From contig BBXU01001631.1 in NCBI GenBank assembly GCA_001598975.1, forward strand, positions 1 through 28,511: 28,511 nucleotides of DNA, read 5' to 3'. This document shows positions 1 to 10,400 of the stretch, one piece after another. The DNA comes from Parachlorella kessleri. Lineage: Eukaryota; Chlorophyta; Trebouxiophyceae; Chlorellales; Chlorellaceae. Within the stretch, counting starts at the first letter, position 1, and every line of letters starts with the position of its first letter. The position numbers and the translations under genes are program-made. Below the pieces are notes generated by a model that saw only the letters and a list, made by a program, of their open reading frames with translations, did no database searches and was not told the DNA's origin.

Positions 1-171
1 GGCGGCGCGGCATGCATGTGGGCGGTGCAGCGTGCGCCTGAGCAATGAGCAGCTTGGGCGCCTGGGGAAGTGCACTCCTGGCGGTGTCGCTGGCCACCGC
101 TGGCATTCTTTGCGCAGCGGCTCCTCCCTTGATCGACAAGATGCTCTGCTGGGCTATGAGCCCTTCTTCAG

Positions 172-426
172 GACCCGCCTGCTGCTGTTGCCCCTGGCTG
201 GAAGGGGGAGGGATGCCTGTCCTTTGCGATTGTTGGTGTCCACACCTGCGTTGCCATTGCCCTGTGCCACAGGGCACCCCCTGCTTGGCACCGGAGGGGC
301 GTTCGCCAAGTCGTGCTTGCTGGCTGCCTGCTGCTGCTGCTGCAGGGTGTGGTGCTCTCCCACCTGGCCAGCTCGGTGGACGAGGAGCCAGCAGTGGCCG
401 ACTTGCCGCTGCGTATGGGAGATTAG
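172..426 (+). CDS. 3' terminal exon of a small membrane protein (partial gene)
   Basis: An 85-codon frame runs from a candidate acceptor (TTCTTCAG ending at 171) to a TAG at 424-426. It encodes two hydrophobic stretches, one beginning LSFAIVGVHTCVAIALC and one containing RQVVLAGCLLLLLQGVVL. A basic loop with HRR lies between them, and the hydrophilic acidic tail ends PLRMGD. This is the layout of two membrane helices with a soluble C-terminus. The other two forward frames are also open here but give Cys/Pro-rich, low-quality protein. Upstream exons lie before the window or in 1-85, where a hydrophobic stretch LLAVSLATAGILCAAAP (frame of an ATG at 45) could be another helix. I do not recognise the family, and the upstream join is unresolved. 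Confidence 0.35.
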   Translation, partial: DPPAAVAPGWKGEGCLSFAIVGVHTCVAIALCHRAPPAWHRRGVRQVVLAGCLLLLLQGVVLSHLASSVDEEPAVADLPLRMGD

Positions 427-1658
427 GGCTGAGACTCTGCCCGCCAACGATCAGTGAGCAGCCTGGCCGGCTCCCGAGGCGAGGAGCACGCTGGGGCAGG
501 GTTGCTTTTGCACATGCGTGGCCCAGGCTTCCGACAAGGGCCGGGTGCCCTCTCCTGGGTGCTGCAATCTCTTGACTGCTTCCGATATTGAAGCTAGAAG
601 GCAGGTTGCAGGATGGGAGCCAGAACAGCAGGGAGTGTCTCTGGAGTGTGCGGAAATGAGTGGGTCATGCGGCCTTTCGCCCAGCGTCAGCTATCAGCTG
701 GTTAGAGATGTACGAACCCATAAGACACGGGGCCAACCCTGTCAGCTGTTTGTTGTGGTGTAGAGGGATGTTTCTGGTAGTTCTGACAGGGCTTAGCTGG
801 CTAGCTCTGCTTTGTGTGTCCGGCAGGAACTTAACATCATGCTCGGTATGCATGCACGGTCCACCCGCTGCACAGCACCAGGCTGCTGTGCCTTCTGAGA
901 ACCCAGGATAGGGCAGTATGTTTGCTTATGGTGGCAGGTAGGCGAACTGAGAGGCAAATGTGAACTTTACGGGAGGGTTTATGTACCACCTTCTGCATAC
1001 CATGCACAACATGTTGAGGCTTGGCTCTGCAGGCATGTTCATGCAAGTCCGCTTTGCTGGCCTTGGGTCTGTGAGGCCTGCTGTAGGCGAGGAATGCATG
1101 CTGTGCGTTGTACCGCGATGCATTATGACTGAATTAATGTTCCTAGGCATGCATATATACTCTGATGTCGCTCTCTCCCATTTGATGAGCCGCAGCCTTG
1201 CCTCTTTCAGTGCTTGTTGCTAGCGCAGGTAGTGCAATTGCCAGGTAGCTAACCTGAGACTGGGCGGCGTGCATAGGCCGCCCTAGGGGTGCCTAAGCTA
1301 GTACCTTTCCATTTGATCATGCCAATAGTCAGCACTCGTATACTTGTCTCAGCAATGCCTCCCTTTCCTTGGCTTGTGTCGACCCTTCATTCCTTTGTGC
1401 AGTGCTGGGTCAATGCAGTAGATGTCTATGTAGTTGTTAGCTTATGACTAGAGCAGCCAACTACCATGCGCTATCCTGCTGGCCCCGTCGATGCCTCTTT
1501 AAAGATGCGGCTGTGGTCTATATTCCGTCTAACAGTGCACCGCCACCTGCCATTCCTGATTCCCTCGGAGGGAATCCCACGAAGTGGGAGGCAGTAAGCC
1601 ACGACCACCCTACCCCTGGGATAAGCACAGCATCCCTAAACACAGGATCCTGCTGTGA
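427..1658. other. Intergenic region between convergent genes
   Basis: This stretch holds the presumed 3' UTRs of the membrane protein on the plus strand and the thioesterase on the minus strand. Short open frames occur on both strands, but none shows a domain, a coherent splice pattern or protein-like composition. I see no RNA gene or mobile element. Confidence 0.5.
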
Positions 1659-3095
1659 TCAGCCAGCTGGCTGTGCGCCCCGCGCATTGTGTTGCACGAG
1701 GCAGGCTGCAAGGAACTGCCGCAGATCATCCATCTCTTCCTCACAAGCTGAGTGGCCTGCAAGGCAAAGAGAGCCCTTCGCCTGTAGGTCAATCCCTAGC
1801 TCGCACATTTGCTTCCTCATGAAGCTACAACCCCTGCAACACAGCTTGCGCTTCCCGTCGCCGCTGCTACACCTGTACCGCTCACAGCAGCAGGCAGCAA
1901 CAGGGCACATCCGCAATGCACTGCTCACCCAATCCCACGTATGTCTTGAACTGCAGGACGCCCCCCGCTGCTTCAAGTCGCGCTGCAGCCTGCTGCGCCA
2001 GCTCATAGGGGTTCATGCGGTCCGCAGTCCCATGACAGAGGAGCACTGGAGTTGACTTGTTCGCCCCTACATATTGCGAGCAAAACCCTATTTCAAGCAT
2101 GACGCAACAACTGCTACTGGGAGCATATACCTTATGGACAAGGCGCCCTAGCACGTTGATCATACAGTAAGCCAGCACCCAGCTGTAGCCCTCACCACTG
2201 CACCCCCCTGCGGCATTCTAGTGAGACAAGTACCTAGTCACTGCGACGCGCCTACCAGCTGTGCAACCCGGCAAGTGCGGCTGTGTGCCCTCAAGCCTAC
2301 TTCAGAAGAGGTCTACCTGAGAGGACGGGTTCATGCTGCATGGGCAGGTAGCCGCTCAGGGCTGCCACACCCGCCAGCTGGCGCTCTGACCGGAGCATGA
2401 GGAGGGCCATGGAGGCCCCTTGTGAAAAGCCGGCAACAACGACGCGGCTGCTTGGGATGCCCTCGCGCGCCAGATGCTGTAGTAGCTCCTCTATGTATCT
2501 GCAGCATCCCAAGGTGTGGAACAGTTAACGCTCTTGGACACTCGACCATTAAGAAGGCACACCGGGAAATGCCCAGGCTACTATGCAGACGCTGGTGCCA
2601 GGCGCCCAAGCTCTAAGAGCTCACATGAACACCTCAGCGGTGTGTGGCCCACCTGCGGCTGTCTAGGATGCCATCCGGCACCACCACTTGCCCTGGTAGA
2701 ACCAGTTGCGTGGGTGGGTTATCGAACCAGGCCGGCATCAGAGCACCGCCGAGCTTGGTTATTGACCGCTACAGCAGGGAGAAGCCAGCCCCACCCAAAC
2801 CTCACTGTCCGGAAGAAAGCCCACATGCCACGCTAGCCTCACTCACACGATAAAGTCAGTTCTCGCCCACCGTCCCACAGGTCCCGGCAAAGCGAGGCAG
2901 CCCAAGCAGTGCCAGCCATCTTACCATAGGTGCGTTAGGGAAGACGAAAGTGCTGTGCGGCAGACCTGGACTTAGCAGTGCTGCAAGGTGAGCCCAGCCA
3001 GCCGCGCTGTCGCCCCGGCCATGCAGCATGATAAGTGCTGACGACTGGGGCTCCTGGGCAGCGGGCACTATGATGGGCGGCTGCTGCAGGGACAT
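1659..3095 (-). CDS. Acyl-protein thioesterase / carboxylesterase (alpha/beta hydrolase)
   Basis: Five exons join in phase: 3095-2925, 2768-2653, 2498-2317, 2066-1929, 1756-1659, giving 234 residues, the usual family length. The family hydrolyses thioesters of S-palmitoylated proteins and lysophospholipids in the cytosol. Visible landmarks are the oxyanion-loop LHGRGDS (residues 24-30), FPNAP (about 52-56), GGALMPAWFD (64-73), the nucleophile elbow GFSQG with Ser121, HGTAD with Asp172, and GLGHSACEEEM with His204. The complete triad indicates an active enzyme. The chosen start gives MSLQQPP, which matches family N-termini. The frame stays open upstream to 3299, and an ATG at 3224 would add 43 residues rich in Arg, Ser and Thr with no acidic residue, like an organelle transit peptide. 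The gene lies in tandem, same strand, downstream of the DUF3067 gene. Identification is firm; protein versus lipid substrate is not determinable here. Confidence 0.92.
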
Positions 3096-4288
3096 GCTGG
3101 TGACTGCAGCTGGCCGCCCAGAGATTGTGAGGAGCCGACAAGCCCTGGTCGCCTTAGCGATGCTACTAGGTGTAGAGATCCAGCGACTGAGCCTGGGATG
3201 GCTCCAGTGCTGGCAAGACACCATGCAAAACGCTACTGATCCGTGCTGCAGTCCTCTGTTTGGTGCTGCACTCTGAACGTAGTCTTGTTCACTGTCCAAG
3301 AGTTCGTCCCGTATTCATGACTCATGCCTAGAAGGCGCGGGCAGCTTGGTGAATGCAGCTGGGTGAACGGCACAACCCCTGAGCTGGTCAGCTTCCTCTT
3401 GGCCTGTTGAGCTTCACCAGGTGGTACTGGAAACTGTGTGTATCCTTCAGGCCCCGCATATGTGCGAGTACCAGGACGAGGGCAGCACGATTTGTTTGGT
3501 GATGGTGCAGGAGCTGCGCTCGCCCCAGCATCCACGCATGACCCGCCAATACCATGTAAAGCAGGACAAAGGATGCAGCCGTAGACAGGAGTATATGCAC
3601 ATTGCTGGGCAGCCCTGACCATCCGCGAGGACCTTCTCCCAAGCAACTTGCCAACCAGCTGGTTGGAAAACAACCAACCTGCAGGAGAGTTACATGTGTT
3701 TCACGTGTAGGGCGGACCCACGGGCCTGGGTAGGGATGCCTAGCAGCAGCAGCGGAGGCTTGGTGAGCTGGTGCGCGCACAGGATTGCCACGCAGTGCTG
3801 ACATCGAGCAATACAGGGATGCCAGTGAGCTGCACCAATACTTCATGCACAATCCCATACATCAACACATGGGGAAAGGCCATGTACTGTGACGCGGCTC
3901 GCATATCAATGATTCGCACAACATGCACAACATGATGCTAGTACAGCTGCCACCAATCTGTAGCTGTCTCCCACATCCCTTCCTGGCATGAGGCCCACAA
4001 GCAATGCTACCCTCCCATACACCACAAAATCATTCACACCCACCAGTGATGATATAGCGAGAAACACCAGAACACAAGCAATACAAGAACAAATTAGCAA
4101 ACAGGAAGCCATGTCAGCCGTACTGTACACAGCAAAGGCTTTCATACAGCTGCATCACATAGGCCAGCCAAATCTTAGAAGTCAGAAGCAGCCTCAGTTG
4201 AACAAGTGTTACAATTGACGCTGCACCATGTGGCAACCCATCCCTCACACCCAATATGTAAGGTTGGCAGCGTGACATGACCACCCCC
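3096..4288. other. Intergenic region between tandem minus-strand genes
   Basis: This stretch contains the promoter/5' UTR of the thioesterase and the 3' UTR of the DUF3067 gene. Minus-strand open frames around 3388-3858 and 3906-4145 contain hydrophobic runs, but they lack joinable splice sites and recognisable motifs, so I do not call them genes. Confidence 0.45.
4209..4213 (-). terminator. Candidate polyadenylation signal TGTAA
   Basis: TGTAA on the minus strand lies about 75 bases past the DUF3067 stop codon. TGTAA is the common poly(A) signal of chlorophyte green algae. The motif is short and expected by chance, so this rests on its position. I did not find a well-placed TGTAA for the other genes. 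Confidence 0.35.
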
Positions 4289-5832
4289 TCAGCTGAGAAA
4301 GGAATTCCACTCTCCGCTCCTCGCACCGTCGACATCGACATCCAAGGGGATACTGACCTGCATGCATGGAAAGGCAGAGCGTGATTGGCTGTGTGGCTCG
4401 AACATGAGGCAGAGTCGCAGGGCACACCCTGCCTTGATCCCGCACATGCAACCAACATGCAAGACGCACGGCGGCCCATAATAACCCAAACACCCTGCGT
4501 TACCGCACCACAACTTCTGATGGCACCCAGGCACGCCAACAACCCAAAAGCCGACTTTCCGCCTTTTTCCCAACTCCTGCCGTTCAATCAATCCCCTACT
4601 TGTTCAGGTGATCTCACCGCCTTGGCACTGCCCCCGCCAGTATATCCTGGGCCTCGCTTGCTCGCCCCCTTGATGCCCGTCCTCACCGTGTCGGCCACTC
4701 CCCACATGCTCAGGTACTCCGCCACTGCACACAGGGACGGCCATGGATGGTGCCTTCTGCTGACCCGCCTAGCATGCAAAAGGTGATGGCTCGCTCCTCA
4801 TGGAGGCGCTGAGGTAGTGTGCCCCCCCACACGAATGCGCAGCAGGCATGACAAAGGCTATTCAAGGCGCTGTGCTTGGAAGAGCGCATTGGTCTGTGAG
4901 TCCCTGGGCCAGACGAAGTGCCCGCCCCCATAATACGCCACTGTCAACCTCTAAGGCTGCTTCTGGCCTGCTCACTCGCCTGCTCGTCCCACAGGCATAC
5001 CACGCGGGGCGACATTTGCATACCCAGCCACGTGTGCAGACAGTTGTGGAGCAGATGGCACTTTCTTATGCCATAGTGCTGCTGGCACTGACCTGCCTGG
5101 AGCTGCATGTCGTACTCCTCTTCCGTCAGCGGGAACGACTGCTGCTCCAAGTGCTTCCACATGACGTGCAGGTACATCCGCTTACCGCGCCGCTGCAGCC
5201 GCACATCGTAGCTGCGGCCCCTGCATGCAGTGTGGCTTTAAGCGCTTACCCAGGGATTCGCGCTTTGGGCCAGCTACACATCTTAAATGGCCACCCCTTT
5301 CGAAATCACTGAGGGGCGAGTGTGTGGGCTGGGTTGGTGGAGAAACTACTCAAGCACACCTAGCATGCACTTGGTTATCGTTTCACCTCCTTAACGCAGT
5401 ACTCACCATTTATCAAACACCAGCTGCCGTAGCTCTGTGCCTGTCATTGACTGCGAGCTTCCGAGGAGCCTGCAACAAACAGGGAGGAAGGTGGCTTCCC
5501 CGTAAGACTAGCAGAACTAGTCACAGCACCGCAGCTGAGGTTGCCGTGAGATATGAAGCTAGACAAAGGACCGCAGCTGGGGGGGCCAACGTCTTTGGCT
5601 GTGGGGCTTTGCCAATTCGCACGGCAGCATGTGCAGGGGCTGTGAGTGTGAGGGAACCACGGCCTACCTGTTCAGTTGCTGCCGAGTCTTTTCCAAATGC
5701 TTGTCTGGGTTGGAGGACCCTGCGCAGAGCACGCAGGCCAGCTCGCCAGCAGCAGTAAGGCTGGTCACAGATAGTACAGGCAGCCTTGGAGCATACAGGG
5801 TGTGCAAAACACGCCTGACTTGCCAAGCTCAC
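4289..5832 (-). CDS. DUF3067 protein, probably plastid-targeted
   Basis: Five exons join in phase: 5832-5668, 5450-5407, 5220-5093, 4724-4618, 4357-4289, giving 170 residues. DUF3067 is a small domain of unknown function conserved in cyanobacteria and photosynthetic eukaryotes. The conserved core begins MTGTELRQLVFDKWG (residue 57 on). It continues GRSYDVRLQRRGKRMYL, HVMWKHLEQQSFPLTEEEY and AVAEYLSMWGVADTV, and ends with AVSIPLDVDVDG and SGEWNSFLS. These blocks follow the cyanobacterial order without gaps. Residues 1-55 are rich in Ala, Arg, Cys and Ser with few acids and look like a chloroplast transit peptide. Exon 2 has two acceptors 19 bases apart (AG at 5470-5469 and 5452-5451); only the nearer one keeps exon 1 in frame. 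The domain call is strong; the first exon is less sure, and translation could instead start at Met57. Confidence 0.88.
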
Positions 5833-7411
5833 GGCGGCCCTTGGCCTCCACCATTCAAAGAAGTGGTCTTAGAGGTGTGCAATCCACAGCGAGTGGTCTT
5901 AGCCTCACCTGAGTCTCCGCTAGTCGCCTCGCAAGCTATCCAAGGACCTATTCTCAGCCGTGGCAAGGCGTAGCCACGTCCAGGACAGCCGTGGCGTTTA
6001 CCTGGGCGCTGGCCTTGCCAGACAACATCTGCATGTCCGATCGCTGGAACCTGGCCCACAAACATGTCGAGCCTTCTGTATACTAGAGTATTGGTGTTTA
6101 GCAGTTCTACAAAACTGATTGAGGAGTTGCAGGTGGTCGGTGCTCGCCGCTCGGGTTGCAAGCGTGCGGAAGCCCACAGCAACTGAAGTGTGCCACCCAC
6201 GATGTTTTTAAGGTTTTTAAGGGGCAATAGTATCAACGGCTTGCCGGCGTGTGGCACATAAGGAGGGCGCATGCCATTATGTGGGGGTGGTGATGGCTAA
6301 GTTACTCATCGTGACGTACTGCCCATACAAAATAGCACAGTTTACCTTGGTTGCTGTGTCGCTAAAAGGGCCAATCATCGGAGTTGACTCTTATGCCACG
6401 CAAGCCAGACTGGCATATGGTGGGCTGTTACAGGAGAGAGGGCATGGCATGAAAAGCGCTTTCAGTTGCTTTTGTGGCAAGCGAAGGGCAAGAGGTGCCA
6501 CCAGACGGCTCGAGAAAGTTCGACTGTGCAGCGAATAGAGGACAAGGGAGATGGAGCTGTAACTTTTAGTCAAAGAGGGGAGTAAGTCGTTCCAGCAGGC
6601 AGAGGGGACTGGACAAAAGGGAGCAAGCTTTGTCAAAAGCGAGCACACTCGTTGGAAGCAAGCAACAACAGAGAGGTGGTGCGAACGTCAACAGGTTGAA
6701 TCAGAACCCTGAGCAGGTGCTGGTACACAACCCAAGCAGCACTCATTCGACTTAGGTTAGCTAATAGATATGTAAAGTATGCAAAACCACACCAGCAGAA
6801 AATAGTCAGCTGCAGGAACCACGTCGACCTGCTTGCGAATACTGGGGCTGTCTAGGTTTGCTCAGCACTACGCTTAACACCATTATTAATAAGGGAATAG
6901 GTTGTGGTTGTGGCTTCCCATCAGCCCAGGGCACCCAGCTAAAAGGTACAGGCTGTCTATGTCGAGCCAGCAGATTAACTAGCACTCCAAAGGGATAAAA
7001 ACAGTGCCAGGCGGGTGGCCCCCACCTTTAGCCTTGCGGGGGTGCAGCCTGTCCTCCAGGGTATGGGACGGGAAGCTGTGATGCCCCGCCGCTAGAGTCT
7101 ATCCTTGCCTCAAAATGGCCCTGCCCCACCCGTCGGACACCCTTGAACCTGGAGCGCAGCACAGCGTGTCCAAGGTGGGTGTGAAATGGATTAGTCAGCT
7201 TTGCAGACTAGAGCACACGGCGTGTCCAGGTGGCTGTGAGGTGGCCTAGTCTGAGACCTGATGATAAAAGCTCTGCAGACTGGATACACCCTCCTGGAGA
7301 GCACAGCCAGGTGCAACTGGCGGACTACCCCCCTTGCCACGGCAGCCTCTTCCTCACCAGGGCCGCCAGGGGAGCCCTGCAGCACCCCTTGTCCCGGGCA
7401 AAAACAGAAAC
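5833..7411. other. Intergenic region upstream of the DUF3067 gene and downstream of the AP2 gene
   Basis: About 1.6 kb lies between two minus-strand genes. It holds the AP2 gene's 3' UTR and the DUF3067 promoter. Open frames at 5829-6272 (-) and 6251-6538 (+) show no domain or splice logic, and 6650-7160 has no useful frame at all. I looked for a second AP2 domain here (an RGV...W block, YLG...A..D block) and saw none. A tandem TTTTTAAGG pair sits near 6204-6221. Confidence 0.45.
7164..7281. repeat. Diverged tandem duplication (period about 56 bases)
   Basis: The segment starting GCGTGTCCAAGGTGGGTGTG (7164) and running to TTTGCAGACT is repeated with changes from CGTGTCCAGGTGGCTGTGAG (7221) to CTCTGCAGACT at 7281. 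It lies just downstream of the AP2 gene's last exon. The extra length of the second copy shows an insertion. Confidence 0.6.
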
Positions 7412-10400
7412 TCACTTGGAAGTGCGCCGCACAGCCAGCTGGGAGTCCTTGCGGATGGCGGCCACCAGCGCCTCGCTGCTGTGGGCTTGCAGCGTGGGCA
7501 GCACCCGCTGGTAGGAGGTCATGGGGTAGTTGGTCTGCACAAATGAGATGCAGCGTAGGTGGGAAGTAGACATAGTGGGTTCGGCGGCAGGATAGTGGCC
7601 GGGAACCCCACAGTGGGTGAGCTGGCGAGCCTGGAATTCAACTTTGTTGCTGTGGGTCAGCAGCCTATGCACGACTTGGAGGGCAGTTGCCTACCTCTGC
7701 GGCTGGGCCGTTGAGCTTGAGAGCCGCCAGGTCATGAGCCCTCCCAGCCATCTCCTTGGTTGGGAACTTGCCTAGGTACACGGCCTCCTGAGGGGTAGCA
7801 GAAAGCATATACTGAGGTGAGGCGCTGTGCTTTGGCTTCGTTGCCACCTTCCTTGGTGGGGCCCCATCCATCGCCTTGGTATACACACCGCCTCCTGCAT
7901 GGTGTAGAGAAGGATGGGCGCAAGAGCCAGGACAGCAAGGAGACATGCTGGGCAGAAATCATAAGAAAGTTATTGAGCTTCTGGTTCACAGGTAGATGCA
8001 GACCATCCATCTGTCCACCCAGCGCTGAGGAAGCTGGTTGGTTGCAGGCAAGCTGCTGCCTGTGCAGTACTGTGTATGCAAGGGCCCTGCGCTGAGAGAC
8101 GTGACAAGCGCCATTCTCTTGCAAGAAGACCCTTCCTCAGCTAAGGACTCCGGTCTTGCACCTATGGCGCGCTGCAAGGGCCTAGCAGTGTTCCTGTTGA
8201 CAGCACTGGAGGCAAACTCGGGATGCAAATGCTAGCTGCTGTTAATACCATATTAAACACCAGACAGGCTTGACGCCAGACAGCAGCCAACGTACAAACA
8301 ACTACGTCATGTGCCAGCCAGCTCCAGTGCAAGGGTTGCAGTTGTTTACATCCATGATTTCAGCCGAGAAGGGGCAGCAGCAGGAGCAACAGCAACAGTA
8401 GGGAAGCATATGCACAAAGGGCTGCATATGTGTGCTACTTTATGAAGCATGGTGCCCCTCTCATACTATGACCCAGGCCCCATAGGCACGCCGCCCGCTC
8501 CCTCACCTGCTTGAAACCGGGCAGGAGGGACGTGCTGGCCACCGGTGACGAGGGCTGGACGTAGGCGTCCCAGAAGAGGCTCCAACTGTCCCTTGCCACA
8601 CCCTTCAGCGCGCCCTCGCCACCCTGCAGCCAAGCGGTCGAGCAGATTTCCAACAGAAGTAAAGTTGAAGTAGCTGATTGCTGCCTGGATCCCTGCACAA
8701 CCCCTCAGTCCCCTCCCGTCCCACCCTTTTCCCAAAGATCAGCTTGTGTATGTAAGACAAACAGCAAGCATTATCAGCAGAAGTGGTTCTGCTCATGACT
8801 ACAGGGCCTAGAGTAGGCTCCATCCATCACAGGCCATGCCCGTCAGCCCTCCCTTGCGTTGTACAGCCGCATCACAGTCCACAAAGCAGCAGCAAGTCCT
8901 CCGAAGCGAGTGAGCTCTCGAGGGGTAGTGCTAGGTGCTGCCACCGTTGGTTGGGAGACAAGGCAGCCGGGAACTGTGTGGGTGGTGGACTAGAATAAAC
9001 CGTACCCAGGACACTCCCAAGCCCGCCTCAAACCATCAGCCTCATCCTGCAGTGCCCCCAACCCCATGGGGTGCATAGCTGCGCTCTACACAACATGGGC
9101 GACGGACGTGTATACATCATCAAGGCTCTCGAAGCAGCCCAGCAGGCACTGACCTTGCTGGTCGCTGGCCGAGGCATGGCGGCAGGCTGGCTGCCAGCCG
9201 ACTGCAGCTCCCTTACCACTAGGCTCTTGATGAAACCGTGGCCCGTCTGCAGGCAGGGGACCAGAGAACCTCGCAGCTTTATTTCGCACAGTATCGCTTG
9301 ATGCCCGGATGCTACCTAGGAGACGTGTCTCCATGACACCCTCCCATGCCCAGCAGGCCGGCCTTCCTAGGGCCATGCGACCCAACCTGCGCTGAGCTGG
9401 CTGGCTGGGTGATGGCTTGTTACTTAACAGTCGCCGGCAAAGGGACTATGCCACCCTCGGTGTAGTGAGCAACCAATTGAGGTTTTGTGTGACAAGATAC
9501 CACCAAAGGTGGCTGCGCTGGCGCATAACATAGGAGCCACATGAGAACAACAGTCACAGCCCCCACCCCATGCTGGATATCGCCTGCCGCCAGGGGCCAC
9601 CACCACGAGGACTGCGAGGGTGAGGGGCAGCCCTGGCCTGCATAAGTGCACTCTGACAAGTACAGGCCCAGCCATCAGCACAGGGTGCACGCACCTCGGG
9701 TTGGATGTGCCTGCCACTAGGGGCCACCGAGGACGTCTGTGAGGGCGAGGGGCAGCTCCAGCTCTGGCCGGCCTGCTCTGCTGACCGCTGCTGCGCTGCG
9801 CTATGCTGCGCTGCCTGCTGCGTGTACTGCTGTCCGGCCGCAGGCGCCGCCGCCGCGGCGGCGGCCTCGCCGTACCCTGCCGCCGCTGGCATACCTTGCA
9901 CCAACTGGTCCCCCACCCGAGCTGTTTGTGGGTCAAGGAACAGCTTCTGAGCGTGCGTCAGGGAGTGCTGCAGGCCGTCTCTGGGGTTGGCGTGGGCGGC
10001 TGTGACCGCGCCATGAACCACCATCCCTCCATGCACAACTGCCGGCAGTTGTTGAGGGTGGCTGCTGTAGGCCGGAGCTGACTGGGCGCCCTCACCTGGT
10101 CCCGCATAGTGCTGAGGGGCAGGCACCGCTCGCACCAGGGGGACCACCTGCACCGACCAGGCATTGTGGCATTATTGATGCACGTGTTCATGAGCCACTG
10201 CAGCAAGCCCCTACTGATGGAACTAGAGGGCCAGCAATTCTTGGGCCTGCCTCATTTGCGGCTGACTGCCGCTGCACAGCAAGCGCACACACTTGCTGCC
10301 CTCATAACATCTCCACGCCACTCTTGCAAGGACAGTCAGTGCTAAGGAACCCCCTGCCACTAGTTCTGCTTGGCCAGGCAGCACCAGCTGCTACCCATCC

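Noticed and set aside
45..575. Long forward frame of 176 codons at the window start
   Set aside because: After the first hydrophobic stretch it becomes Cys/Pro/Gly-rich with no motif; the alternative frame ending at 426 gives coherent membrane helices and an acidic tail.
3388..3858. Minus-strand frame of 156 codons with a hydrophobic run
   Set aside because: No acceptor/donor pair links it to a neighbour, no domain is visible, and the same stretch is open on the other strand.
5829..6272. Minus-strand frame of 147 codons upstream of the DUF3067 gene
   Set aside because: No motif, no splice logic with either neighbour, and composition unlike the nearby verified exons.
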